Assembly: GCF_051622035.1 (NCBI RefSeq)
Contig: NC_135356.1
Coordinates: 6,056,079 to 6,120,078 of the forward strand
Direction: 5' to 3'
Length of the DNA: 64,000 nt
From: Arctopsyche grandis
Lineage: Eukaryota > Arthropoda > Insecta > Trichoptera > Hydropsychidae
The position numbers and the translations under genes are program-made. This document shows positions 12,601 to 23,160 of this stretch, in pieces. Position 1 is the first letter of the stretch. Each line of letters opens with the position of its first letter. Below the pieces are notes generated by a model that ran no database searches, was not told the origin of the DNA, and worked only from the letters and a program-made list of their open reading frames with translations.

Positions 12601-13213
12601 TAAAGTCAAGGAGTAGCGATAAGGAAGCCATTTCAGCTTTTTCCAGGGGGGGTATAATCGATGATTCAGTGATAATTCCACACAAGGAAATTTCACACAT
12701 GTCACTAAAATCTCGATCACGGAACATCCGAAAATTTCATCCATTGAGAGCTGCATTACAGCAACACAGAGTGGCCAAATATTTTTTACATAAAATTGTA
12801 TGAGATAGAACGTACTATGAGTAGCGCGGTTCGGTGATTATTGGTCACAAAGCGCTCGGCCAAAAGTCACTAAAATCTCTATAACGGAATATCTGGCGGG
12901 CGAAAAGTCCATCATACTAACGAGAACTCGATTGCCAAATATTCCGTATTCGCGATTTTCATGACAAAAATTGTCTTTTGGGCGATCGTGATGTAACTAA
13001 TAATCCAATTACCGAATAGCGCAACAATGCGCGTCAAATTTGCTTTTAGTACCAACTCTAATGTCGCCTAGTGCGGTTAGACCTAAACTTATTATTTTTT
13101 TTATTTAAATGATATTGATGTAAGGATTCTATTATAATTTTATTGTAAAGACTGCAAACATTTTGAAAACCGAAAAAAATAGTGGATGTAAATGAGAAAA
13201 ATAAATATTTTAG
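12601..13213. repeat. Diverged copies of the ACTAAAATCTCTATAACGG repeat
   Basis: Two diverged copies of a block that recurs next to each array unit (best copies 14055-14215, 22790-22950, 39735-39893, 60735-60895) start at about 12700 and 12865. A GGTTCGGTGATTAttGGTCA tip precedes the second, at 12831. No gene was seen. Confidence 0.45.
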
Positions 13214-13470
13214 TTTGATATACTGTATATTTTCAGAGGAAAACATGAAATATTTGAAAGAAAGAATGTTACTGGCTGAGTTGAGTGTGTATGTACTAAA
13301 AATATTTAAAAAAAATCATATTAAACAATTAAATATAAATATTAAATTAAATATATTTAAAAGGTATTTGAAAAAAAATGACCGCGTGGGAATCGAACAC
13401 ATAACCGACGACACATTTCTTTTAATTATTTTTTATTTAATAACTTAATATGCCTACATACATAAGGCCT
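13214..13470 (+). repeat. Relic of the 3' flank of an AsnS array unit
   Basis: From TTTTCAGAGGAAAACATGAA onward this matches the sequence after AsnS copies 1, 2 and 3 (20540-20800, 39070-39330, 58765-58960), including the small open frame (MKYLKERmLLAELSVYVLK) and the A/T-rich tail. Here it stands before the first gene, with no AsnS to its left. I infer that a unit once lay to the left and was lost, or that the duplicated segment included this flank. Confidence 0.55.
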
Positions 13471-13783
13471 AGGCAAACTTTTCGAATGAAGGGCCGCACT
13501 AGGAATTAAAAATGGGCGTCGGGCCGCAAGTAAAATAGTATTTATAGATTTACATTATTTACTGTCATAAAAAAAATTTCAACATAAAAATTAAGTGATC
13601 CTCTAATGGTGCCGTCGACACCTATAATATTACTTACAATATTTTCCATAACCAGTTCCTAAATAGCAACCACAAGTTGGAATATGGGAACTGGATATGG
13701 AAAATATTGTAAGTAATAATGTTGGTGTCGACGGCCCCAAAAACCAACAATTTGGCGGGCGGCAGATTGCCCAAACCTGATAT
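13464..13783. mobile_element. hAT-like MITE with internal hairpin
   Basis: The left end (aagGCCTAGGCAAACTTTT, then GGGCCGCAC) and the right end (GGGCGGCAGATTGCCCAAACCTG) are imperfect inverted repeats of a kind common in non-autonomous hAT elements. Inside, about 13630-13720 forms a long hairpin (ACTTACAATATTTTCCATA against its complement), bordered by GTCGACRCC motifs. Related copies: 20790-21060, a truncated one at 39324-39487, and one broken at 58950-59090. Confidence 0.5.
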
Positions 13784-13793
13784 ATGTATGTAT

Positions 13794-14056
13794 GGTTCGG
13801 TGATTACTGGTCACAAATCACTGGTCATAAAGTCACTAAAATCGGTCGCGAGAAAACTAGTTGACCGATTTTAGGGTGTGACCAGTTATCTCGTGACCAG
13901 TTTTAGGGTGTGACCAGTTATCTCGTGACCAGTTTTAGGGTGTAACCAGTTTTCTCGTGACCAGTTTTAGTGTGACGGGTGATCACGTGTGATCGATCTA
14001 GAGCGACCGGTTGTCCTGTGACCGGTTCACATTTGACTAGTAATCACCGAATCCAC
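13794..14056. repeat. TIR-bounded minisatellite with TGACCAGTT units
   Basis: The tips GGTTCGGTGATTACTGGTCA and TGACTAGTAATCACCGAAtCC are inverted repeats. Between them about four units of roughly 32 bp repeat (TTTTAGGGTGTGACCAGTT, then aTCTCGTGACCAG). Related blocks lie at 39507-39735 and, in part, 22672-22788 and 60640-60733. It looks like the end of a DNA transposon whose subterminal repeats have expanded. Confidence 0.55.
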
Positions 14057-14276
14057 TAAAATCTCTATAACGGAACATCTGGCAGCCGAAAAGTCATTCA
14101 TAATAACGATAACTATCATACTAACGAGAACTTGAGTGCCAAATATTGCGTATTCGCGATTTTAATGGCAAAAATTGTCTTTGTGGCCACCGCAATGTGA
14201 CTAATAATTCAATTACCGTATGTATATGACACGAATCGTTCCGTTCGCAACGTTGAATTTCACGAGTACCAACCCC

Positions 14277-14544
14277 ACCGGATCTTGATATGTATAAAGA
14301 TACAAATGGGAATTATTTTAATGATGATCGTTTTACAGAAAATGGTTTTATGGTAAATAATTGTTATCTAAGGTTGGTCAGCGAATTTGCCAATTTATCG
14401 AGCGTGTGCAAACAGTTCACGGATTGCGTCAGCCTTGCGCAGTTCAATAAAAACGTTTGCGCACCACATACAGTCAGTTTGCTGGCGGCTGGTGGCGTTC
14501 GGTCTACTCGCCTTTTGGAAACACGTGCCCTCTTCTGCAACGTG
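14277..14544 (+). promoter_or_regulatory. Putative promoter and non-coding first exon, AsnS copy 1
   Basis: The block is repeated before all AsnS copies (29494-29742, 46251-46497, 62815-63058). It contains ATTGCGTCA (site 14424-14431, complement TGACGCAAT), one base from the TGATGCAAT element bound by ATF4-C/EBP dimers. It also has an A/T-rich TATA-like TCAATAAAA at 14444-14452 and an arthropod initiator-like TCAGTT at 14474-14479, spaced about 31 bases apart as a core promoter needs. A GTAATC donor follows at 14545, and the acceptor before the coding exon is CTTTCCAG at 15227. A short open frame crosses the block but overlaps the promoter signals, so I regard it as non-coding. No transcript evidence is available. 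Confidence 0.45.
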
Positions 14545-15247
14545 GTAATCAATTATTCAAATGTTATGTTATAATTTATAAAAATTGATCAAGTGGTGCA
14601 ATACGCGTGGATTTATAACTTATAAATCCACGCGTATTGCACCATTCGATCAATTTTATGGGATTTTTGCTACACGCTACAAATACGCATGCTCGAATTT
14701 AAACAGGGAACATCCATATGCAATCAATGAATAAGAATAATTCATTATTTTAAATCTGCCTATTATATATGTATGTATATATATAAATAATTGTATGCGA
14801 TTTTTGCCTTTATTCATTTGATATATTATTATTATAAATCAACAAATGTATGGATAAGTATTAGTACATATGTATTCAGATAGCGATGATAGATTTTGAG
14901 AATTTTAATTAAACTAGACTTAAGTCTAGTCTAGACTAAACATGCCTATACATATGTAATAACAAGCTTCGCATAATATAATTGATATATATTATTGTTT
15001 TGTGTTGCTGTGCAAATTTACATACATTGTACAATATATATATACTTTATCGTGAAATGAATTTGCGTTTGCGATTAATATTTACTTATGAAATAATCTC
15101 TTTGTTGCAATAGCGATTACATTTTTTAAAATGACTGCAATTTTATTTACATATGTTTACATAATCATTTCTAATCAATCCTTACTTACTTTGCAATCGT
15201 TTTATGCGACTTGTTGTTTCTTTCCAGATACATAATATCGAATCGGG

Positions 15248-18200
15248 ATGTGTGGAATTTGGGCTTTATTCGGAATGGCTTGTCCGTCCTGCTACATCGC
15301 CGATTTTAATAACATTGAGCACAGAGGTCCCGACGCTTCGAGGTTGGAAACCGACAAGCGTGTAAAGGTCAAGCGTTTTAAACAGAATATCTGCTATAAT
15401 GAATCCAAATAACTATCAATTTCTTGTTTCATTTACAGAACGGATGCTTGGGATTTCACCGATTGGCAATCGTCGATGATTTGCATGGCATGCAACCAAT
15501 GAAAATTCACCAAAATCCGAAGATGACGGTCATCTGCAACGGTGAAATTTATAACTATAAAACGGTAAATATAAATATAAATACTTGTCATGAGATTGAA
15601 AATATTAATACGTAATAGTCGTAATAAATTTGCAGTTGGGACAACATTTCGGCTTCAAATACGAGACCGAGTGCGATGTAGAATGTATTCTTCATCTTTA
15701 TGTGAAATTTGGCTTTGAAAAGGCTATTCAATTTTTGGATGGCGTTTATGCAGTCTGTCTAGTAGACATGGAAAAGAAAAAGATAATGATAGCGAGAGAT
15801 CCTTACGGCATTCGACCGCTTTTCAGATTTTACAGTGACGTGGATAAAATAATGGGAATTTGTTCTGAAGCGAAAGGTTTGTCAGATTGAATTCAAATAT
15901 ATGGTCCACAAACAACGGTACAGTTTACATATTTCATAGAACCACCGAGTTAAAATTAAAACCCAACTACACTGTATAATATGCCATTAAGTAATTTTGT
16001 GACTTAATATTATGATATGTGTAGTAGGTTCAGGTTTTCTTGATATCTACTAGATTTCACTTGAGTAATATTATCTTCAAAAAATGACTGATACATAATA
16101 ATGTTGATTTTGAAATGCTTTTTATTGTTACTAAATTATGTTCACAATCTTATATCTATTTTAATAGCTACTGATCTACAGATCATTTTCTATTTTACAA
16201 TTTTATTTTATTTTTGTTAGAAATTAAAGTATTATATAGGTATTATTCAAATGTTAATGTACAGCATAATAGGAAAAAGAGCTCAAAAACCTATTTACAA
16301 TTCATATAAATGCTCATCATACATCTTATACATACATAATGTTAACTAAAGACTCTCTAAAGTCGACGATCGAAAGCAGATTGTATTTAGGTACTCTGTG
16401 TTTATACCTGAAGGGTATAGATCAGGGACGTTATTTGAGGGGCTGGGGTGGGCAGTCGCCCCCCCTAGATTTGAACGGGACTATCCACGTTGCTTAATGT
16501 ATTATTATGAATTTTAATTAAAATACTGAACCAAAAAAAATAGAAATTTAAATTGTTTAGAACACTGTCAGAAATAAACATGTCGATTATTCCCAGAAAA
16601 AAATGGGGTCATGCTTTGAAAGATATTTTTAAACTCGTTTATCATTTAAAATTATTTTACTATTAATTTTATTGATAAAAGTATATAGTAAATAAAAAAA
16701 TGATTAAAAGAAAGATTTAAAATTCATATATGTACTTTTTTTTTTTTTCAAGATATCAGTTTTTTAGTTGTTTCTGTACAAATATAGGATTTTTTGTTCG
16801 ATCCAACAGTTATTGATGAAATTTATTGATTTTAGTTGTATTGAAATATATATAATTGTTTCTTTTAGGAATTACAAATATTGCTAAAAAGGTGAACGTG
16901 GCTGAAAAATTGGATCAATTTAAACCTGGTACTTATGAAGAATATTCATTCTCCGACGATGGGTCTATTGAGTTTATCAAAAAATCGGAATATTTCTCGA
17001 CCAGAGAAGACGTCAAATTTTGGAAAATGGTGCCCCATTCACAAGGTTATATTTGACTGGAAGTCGATTGTGTTTATTTTATATCGTTTTAAATATTCAA
17101 CAGTCACCCAAGATGCTTTAACTCAACAGATTTTAAGGGTCCGGCTGATGGGATTGTCTCTCTATTAACGGAAGCATGTCGTAAAAGGCTGATGTCGGAT
17201 CGTCGTATTGGTTGTCTGTTGTCTGGTGGGTTGGACTCTTCTTTGGTAGCCGCTCTCATCGTAAAACTAGCCAAGGAGGCAGGCATACCATACAAGATAC
17301 AAGTACGACGACAGTCACATTTTATTTTGTATTTTTCTATTGAATTGAAACTGCTATACATTATGCGAAGTGTATAAAAAATTGCTTATCTTTTAAAAGT
17401 GTGTGGTGCCAAATTAAAATAAGATTTTTTGGTTTTAGACATTCTCAATCGGCATGATAGGATCGCCCGATTTGGTCGCTGCTAAGAAAGTAGCTAAACA
17501 CATTGGCTCCGAGCATCACGAGGTACTGCTCACAGAAGGCGCTATTGCTTTAGCTCTCACTCGGGTGATATATCATTTGGAGTCATTCGATATCACAACG
17601 GTACGAGCTGGCGTTGGTTTGTTACTTGCATTTTTTTTTCTTTTAAATGTAAAATTTTAAGATTGACATTTTTTTTATTAGTTTTTTCTTTATCTCTGCA
17701 GGTATGTTTTTGTTGTGTGAGTATATCAAAGATAATACAAACACAGCGGTAATATTCAGTGGAGAAGGTGCCGATGAATTGGCCCAAGGCTACATTTATT
17801 TCCGAGACGCTCCTGACACTGATGCAGCACATGCCGAGAGTGAAAGGTTTCTTTCTTTTATATTCCTTTGATTTTATATTTTCCATCATTTAATTTTATA
17901 TTTGAATTGTTGTACATTTTTAGGTTGCTGTCCGACATATATCTTTATGATGGCTTAAGAGCAGATCGTATGACGGCTGCATTTGGGTAAAATCTTATTT
18001 ATTATTATAATCTACTAGTGGTTTTACGCCGGCTTGGTTTGTTGTTTGTAATAAAACCAGAGAAATGTTATAATGATAGAAGCGCCCTTTGGAATACATT
18101 TATTGTTTCAATACACTCGTACCGTTTCCATAACTACGCAATATTGTATTGCTAGCTGTCACCGAGACCCTTTCATGAAAAGAGACCTTTTCATATAGGA

Positions 18201-20084
18201 TATTAATTGAATAATATGTTACTTAAATGATCAATTTACTTATAAAAATGTATCCCATGTTGTTTATTGTGTGTTTTTGAATGCATTGTGCAATTTTTAA
18301 CGATGCACTTGCCCATTTCCCTTGCCTAGAGAAGTTTTTATCGGACATACGTCGACCACCAAGCATCAAATATTCGATGATCCCAACAAATCTTTAAAGC
18401 TTACATACATAGGTAAAAAGTCTCTTTCGAAATTGCGATAGCATGTAAATTTTACGTAAGTCTCATGCTAGATTGTTTCGAATATAATACATATTATTGA
18501 GAAATGATACATGATTTAGTAATAATATTTTAAATCAAATCCAGCTGATAAACTGACGCTACTTGTGTACAGTATAGTTATTACATATGTATACTGATCA
18601 TGAATAAACCACATAATAATGAGATTTATTGTTACAGCTTGGAAGTACGTTGTCCATTCCTCGATATTGACTTTACTCGTTACTATCTGAGCTTGGATAA
18701 AGATTCCAGGAGGCCAAAAGGTGATGTAGAAAAGTATTTACTTAGAGATGCCTTTGAGGGACAAAATCTTCTACCAGCCAGCATTTTATGGAGACCCAAA
18801 GAAGCGTTTAGGTAATTCATAAATTTATCCAAACATCCCAACACAATCAGTTCGGCGTTACTTTAGTATGCGGTCTCACTGTCTCAGTTCTCGCGTGACA
18901 CTGAGATTGAATAATATCGACCCTAACAACCCAATCTTAAATGTATAGGGCCAACTTTAACTATCCTGACCCTTAAATATTGGCTGCTAATATATGTATA
19001 TATTTTTTTAAGTTTTATTTCATTAATATTTTCATTAAAAAAACATATCTTAGCAGCCAACACCTATTTATTTAAGGGTCAGGATAGGTTAGGTTAAGTT
19101 AAGGTTGGCCCTATTCATTTAAGATTTGGTTAAGAGATTTGTATCTACTGACGATATTTTGATAGAAATAATTCGACAACATTATGGGGCGGCAGGAAAA
19201 AACAAATATTGTAATAAACATTTCGTTGCTACGATACAAATAAAAAAAAATAGTGGAAGAAAAATCGAACGAGAGTAAACGGCCACTTCCGGTTGACGGA
19301 TGCTTATCAAATTATATACATAACTTGGTATTATGCTTAAACTTCTAGATATGAAATTTCAGTTGAATAAACCCAACGGTTTCTGAGAAAAACATAAAAA
19401 ACCTCGATTCTCTACACTAAAAGTACTACTTCCGGTTCAGATAAAAATATTTAAAAAATATAAAGTTATAAAAATTATTATTTCTATCACATGTAAATAA
19501 ATTTCAGTCCGATTTAGTTAACGGTTTGGGAGATAATTGAATTCAAAAACTTAAAAAAAAGAGGACACCTATAAGAGGAGGTACCATTTCCAGTCAACTT
19601 AAAAATTTGAAAAAAATTTACGTCATGTCGATAAGAATTTCAGTAACTGATACTAAGTTTCAGTTCGATAGGACTAACGGTGTTCAAAAAATCCCAGGTT
19701 GCACCATCAATTCTATGTCACATTATATTTTCAGCGACGGAGTTGCAAACAAAGAGAGATCACTTTTCAAAGTCATCCAAGATTTGACTGAGGGTAGAGT
19801 TTCAGACGAGGAGTTCAATTCCTGCGCACCGAAATTTACACACTGTAAACCACTGTCAAAGGAGTCTTACTTTTATAGGTATATTTAAAAAAAAAATTGA
19901 AATAATGTTTATAATTTTTTTTTTATTTTTTAGCGATTTATTTATTCTCTTTAATTTTAGAAAATGTTTTGAAAAATATTATTCCGCGTTCGAGCATCTC
20001 ATACCTTATTTTTGGATGCCAAAATGGAACGATGATGTGACAGATCCATCAGCAAGATACATCAAACATTACAAAAGTCATTAG
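15248..20084 (+). CDS. AsnS: Asparagine synthetase (glutamine-hydrolysing), copy 1
   Basis: Eleven coding exons: 15248-15361, 15439-15564, 15636-15876, 16869-17045, 17130-17302, 17439-17616, 17702-17846, 17924-17986, 18638-18811, 19735-19878, 19961-20084. They join in phase to about 552 residues (human ASNS has 561). The cytosolic enzyme makes asparagine and glutamate from aspartate, glutamine and ATP. The N-terminal class II amidotransferase keeps the nucleophile Cys2 (MCGIWALFG), HRGPDA, FHRLA and CNGEIYN (71-77). The synthetase domain keeps the ATP PP-loop SGGLDSS (251-257), SGEGADEL (356-363) and WRPKEAF (457-463); the end is DPSAR..HYKSH. No break is visible. Compared with copies 2 and 3 it differs mainly at the end of exon 5 ([10 protein letters not shown] against [10 protein letters not shown]), in exon 6 (EGAIAL against EDDIAL/EDDIAI) and in exon 7 (LCEYIKD against LSEYIQD). 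Confidence 0.93.
16423..16735. mobile_element. Truncated hAT-like MITE in AsnS copy 1 intron 3
   Basis: It begins with the tip CAGGGACGTTATTTGAGGGG as in copies 2 and 3 (32176-32585, 48587-48996), but the right part with the GACGTCCCTG tip is missing. A deletion in this copy joins the interior to the TTTTTTTTCAAGATATC flank. Confidence 0.6.
18931..19131. mobile_element. Foldback MITE in AsnS copy 1 intron 9
   Basis: Inverted arms of about 75 bp (CCAATCTTAAAT...GGGCCAACTTTAAC...TATCCTGACCCTTAAATA against the complement ending in ATTTAAGATTTGG). Same position in copy 2 (35750-35950). In copy 3 only the left arm remains (55823-55970), because the right arm was deleted together with part of the next repeat. 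Confidence 0.6.
19245..19720 (-). repeat. Fragment of the ~150-bp ACCGGAAGT repeat, AsnS copy 1 intron 9
   Basis: Minus-strand copy of part of the element best seen at 51209-52352. The motif complement ACTTCCGG lies at 19285 and 19428, with a degenerate ATTTCCAG at 19586, giving spacings of 143 and 158 bases as in the fuller copies. Both ends are truncated. Copy 2 has the same fragment (about 36050-36525). Confidence 0.6.
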
Positions 20085-20099
20085 ACATCAACCATTTAA

Positions 20100-20300
20100 C
20101 CATTTTACATTGAAATTATTATATTCACTATGTGTTGTAATCATTATATTAAAAAAAAGAAGTGTTTTCATAAGATGAAATATAATACATATTTACATTG
20201 AAATTATTATATTCAATGTGTTGTAATCATTATATTAAAAAAAAAATATGTTTTCATAAGATGAAATATTATACATATTTACATTGAAATTATTATATTA
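20100..20300. repeat. 88-bp minisatellite after AsnS copy 1 stop
   Basis: A little over two units of the repeat that contains TGTTGTAATCATTATATTAAAA and TGTTTTCATAAGATGAAA, starting right after the stop codon. The same array is much longer after copies 2 and 3 (36905-38670, 57030-58350). It probably lies in the 3' UTR or just past it. Confidence 0.75.
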
Positions 20301-20510
20301 TAACAGGTAAACCCCAATGCGCGTTCCTGGCCAATTACAAACAATGCAGCATTTTTATTACATAAGTCACTGAATTACGAGACACTGAAAACTGGAAATT
20401 AACGAGACATCTATGAATTTTAACTTTTACATTAATCATACTCAAATAGTAGTGACATATGTATTAGGTAGGAAGGTTTTTAGCCAATTTTTAATTACAC
20501 CGTTTCAACA

Positions 20511-20639
20511 ATGAAATCAGAAAAATTGGCAAAACAATTTTCAGAGGAAAACATGAAATATTTGAAAGAAAGAGTGTTACTGGCTGAGTTGAGTGTGTAC
20601 GTACTAAAAATATTTAAAAAAATCATATTGAATAAATAA
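20511..20639 (+). other. Repeated 42-codon small open frame
   Basis: Starts MKSEKLAKQFSEENMKYLKE and continues as a Leu/Lys-rich likely helix, ending at a TAA. It recurs after copy 2 (39042-39146, ended early) and copy 3 (58734-58862), and without its start before copy 1 (from 13214). The helix resembles tails that follow Myb/SANT-type domains of transposon-linked proteins, but I cannot assign it. Most likely a carried-along relic. Confidence 0.3.
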
Positions 20640-20789
20640 ATCTAAATATTAAATTAAATTTATTTAAAAGGTATTTGAAAAAAAATTGACCGGGTTCGAT
20701 TCGGTCAAAAATTGACAGAATCGAACACAACCGACGACACATTTCTTTTAATTATTTTTTATTTAATAACTTAATATGCCTACATACAT

Positions 20790-21060
20790 AAGGCCTAGGC
20801 AAACTTTTCGAATGAAAGGCCGCACTAGTAATTAAAAATGTGCGTCGGGCCGCAAGTAAAACAATTTTATTAGATTTACATTATTTACTGTCATAAAAAA
20901 AATTTCAACATAAAAATTAAGTGATCCTCTAATGGGCCTAAATAGCAACCACAAGTTGGAATATGGGAACTGGATATGGAAAATATTGTAAGTAATATTG
21001 TTGGTGTCGACAGCCCCAACAACCAACAATTTGGCGGGCGGCAGTTTGCCCAAACCTGAT
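20790..21060. mobile_element. hAT-like MITE (copy of 13464-13783), shortened
   Basis: Same ends as 13464-13783 (AAGGCCTAGGCAAAC and TTTGCCCAAACCTG). The left arm of the inner hairpin is missing: the sequence jumps from CTCTAATGGG to CCTAAATAGC. Confidence 0.5.
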
Positions 21061-21071
21061 ATATGTATGTA

Positions 21072-21910
21072 TGTATGGGGACTAGTCTAGTTGTGAAGGT
21101 TTTCTTCACCACCAGTCCGCCATGTATTATAGACAGGTTCGTCTGTGTTCGGTATTAATACAGCTATATGTTGAATATGGTATTTATTTGGTAGTAAAAC
21201 GTATACACAAGTATGATTAATTGTTGGCAAAAGTATGTCGTTCAGCGGTCTCTGGATATGGTAGAGTGTCGCTGGCTCGGCATTCGTTTATGTTCAGAAG
21301 GTCTCTGGATGCGGCAGTGTGTTGTTGGCTCGTTGTTCGGCTATGTTCGGAAGGTCTCTGGATACGGCAGTGTGTTGCTGGCTCGTTCGGCTGGTTGATC
21401 TTCCAAGTCCGCGTGGTGTAGTGGTGGCTGGTCAGGAGCTGTATGTCGACTGGTCTGCTGTTGTGTGTCGACGCTTGCTGCTGTGGGTCGACTGGCGTTG
21501 TTTGGGTTGTACCTCCTTTTATAGTGTTTCTGGAGTCACCTGACCGATGGTGGTGGTTTGTTGATGCGTAAGCGAGGAATTTGCTTTTGTCGAGGGGTAG
21601 AATTTTCTGGAATGATTGGCGCCGTTCCGCTCGATGTAGTTTAATGGTGGTGTCGTGTTTCGACCGTTTTGGTTCCACTCGACTGGTATGTATGGGGACT
21701 AATCTAGTTGTGAAGGTCTTCTTCACCACCAGTCCGCCATGTGTTATAGACAGGTTCGTCTGTGTTCGGTATTAAATACAGCTATATGTTGGATATGGTA
21801 TTTATTTGGTAGTAACAAGGTATACACAAGTATGATTAATTGTTGGCAAAAGTATGGCGTTCAGCGGTCTCTGGATATGGTAGAGTGTCGCTGGCTCGGC
21901 ATTCGTTTAC
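21072..21910 (-). mobile_element. Two LTR fragments, minus orientation
   Basis: TATGGGGACTAgTCTAGTTG occurs at about 21074 and again at 21690. Each time it is followed by the complement of the LTR found whole at 61190-62082 (CCACCAGTCCGCCATGT, the AATAAA complement, GGTCTCTGGAT repeats). The first fragment runs into the TATA box region (complement of CACTATAAAAGGAG, near 21525). The second abuts it with no interior, as in an LTR dimer or a nested insertion. No gag or pol reading frame was seen. Confidence 0.5.
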
Positions 21911-22676
21911 GACGTGATCTGAACTACGCAGCCTTCACAGCAGCCCACAGCGCTGTCAACACACACATGTACCCCGCCTACATTGGTGACCCCATCTTTG
22001 AACTACGCAGCCTTCACAGCAGTCAACAGCGCAGTCAACACGGCAGCCCACAGCGCAGCCTACACAACAACCAACAGCCGCCACGAAAGCAGCCCACATC
22101 GCAGCCTACATAGCAGCCCACATTGCAGCCTACATAGCAGCCCACAGCGCAGCCTACATAGCAGCCCACAGCGCAGCCTACATAGCAGCCTACATAGCAG
22201 CCCACAGCGCAGCCTACATAGCAGCCCACATCGCAGCCAGTCGACCCACAGCAGCAAGCGTCGACACACAGCAGCAGACCAGTCGACATCCAGCTCCTGA
22301 CCTGCCACCACTACACTACGCGGACTTGGAAGATCAACCAGCCGAACGAGCCAGCAACACACTGCCGTATCCAGAGACCTTCCGAACATAGCCGAACAAC
22401 GAGCCAGCAACACACTGCCGCATCCAGAGACCTTCTGCACATAGCCGAACAACGAGCCAGCAACACACTGCCGCATCCAGAGACCTTCTGAACATAGCTG
22501 AATGCCGAGCCAGCGACACTCTACCATATCCAGAGACCGCTGAACGACATACTTTTGCTCAAATATAATACCTTTGTACAACCATAGGCAAACAATAAAA
22601 CTTTATAAAACAAGCACAACAGTGTTTCGTTAGGCTGGGATACGGTCAACACATACCTACCCCGCCTACAAGGGTG
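21911..22676 (+). mobile_element. LTR-element fragment with 24-bp minisatellite
   Basis: At 21978-21993 CCTACA is followed by TTGGTGACCCC, the look of an LTR end plus primer-binding site. From about 22085 to 22240 24-bp units (CAGCCCACAGCGCAGCCTACATAG) repeat about six times. From 22240 the sequence is the inverted counterpart of 21224-21420 (plus-strand LTR part with GCCAGCAACACACTGCCG repeats), ending CCCCGCCTACA at 22672. Long Ser/His-rich frames here are products of the repeat. Confidence 0.45.
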
Positions 22677-22950
22677 TGACCAGTTTTCTCGTGACTAGTT
22701 TTAGTGTGATGGGTAATCACGTGTGACCGAATCTAGAGCGACCGGTTGTCCTGTGACCGGTTCACATTTGACTAGTAATCACCGAACCCACTAAAATCTC
22801 TATAACGGAACATCTGGCAGCCGAAAAGTCCATCATAATAACGATAACTATCATACTAACGAGAACTTGAGTGCCAAATATTGCGTATTCGCGATTTTAA
22901 TGGCAAAAATTGTCTTTGTGACCACCGCAATGTGACTAATAATTCAATAC
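22677..22950. repeat. GGTTCGGTGATTA-family end plus ACTAAAATCTC block
   Basis: Partial copy of 13794-14215. It contains the last minisatellite unit, the CACATTTGACTAGTAATCACC tip (to 22788) and the block with CTATAACGGAACATCTGGCA. The same order occurs at 39507-39893 and 60640-60895. Confidence 0.55.
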
Positions 22951-23160
22951 CATAGCTCGTGCAGCGAAAGCTGGCACGTACCAATACAAACACGTATATT
23001 GTGTCCGTGAATATATGAATAAGATTTTTTGTATCTGTTTTCTAGGACAATCAGTTGGTCCCTTTCATACGCACCCACTTTCCGAGCATGACAGATACAA
23101 CAATTAGTTTTGTATTGCTCTAAAGTGTGCACTACAGGATGATTTTTTCCAGTTTCACTG
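22944..23160 (-). pseudogene. Transposase-like cysteine-rich tail (relic)
   Basis: The minus strand reads about 62 residues with CCICHARKVGAYERDQLIVL, then a His, then IRVCIGTCQLSLHE. The C-x2-C ... C-x3-C..H spacing recalls the cysteine-rich C-terminal zinc-binding tail of piggyBac-type transposases, though that is only a resemblance. A near-identical copy lies at 60898-61110. No start, catalytic domain or intron context was found. Confidence 0.35.

Noticed and set aside
14290-14574. Open frame MVNNCYLRLVSEFANLSSVCKQ..., repeated four times, as a gene (F-box-like)
   Set aside because: It overlaps the presumed core promoter and first exon. Copies 3 and 4 carry a 4-bp deletion that shifts it, and it has no recognised domain. 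Its repetition follows from the duplication.
15424-18815. Reading the AsnS frames as separate short genes or a pseudogene
   Set aside because: Each frame ends at a consensus splice border and neighbouring pieces join in phase into one complete enzyme.
19070-19110. Telomere-like TTAGG repeats
   Set aside because: GGTTAGGTTAAGTTAAGG is part of the arm of a foldback MITE, not a telomeric array.
21983-22300. Ser/His-rich protein from repeats (and the Val/Gly/Cys-rich frame on the other strand)
   Set aside because: Both are translations of the 24-bp minisatellite within an LTR fragment.
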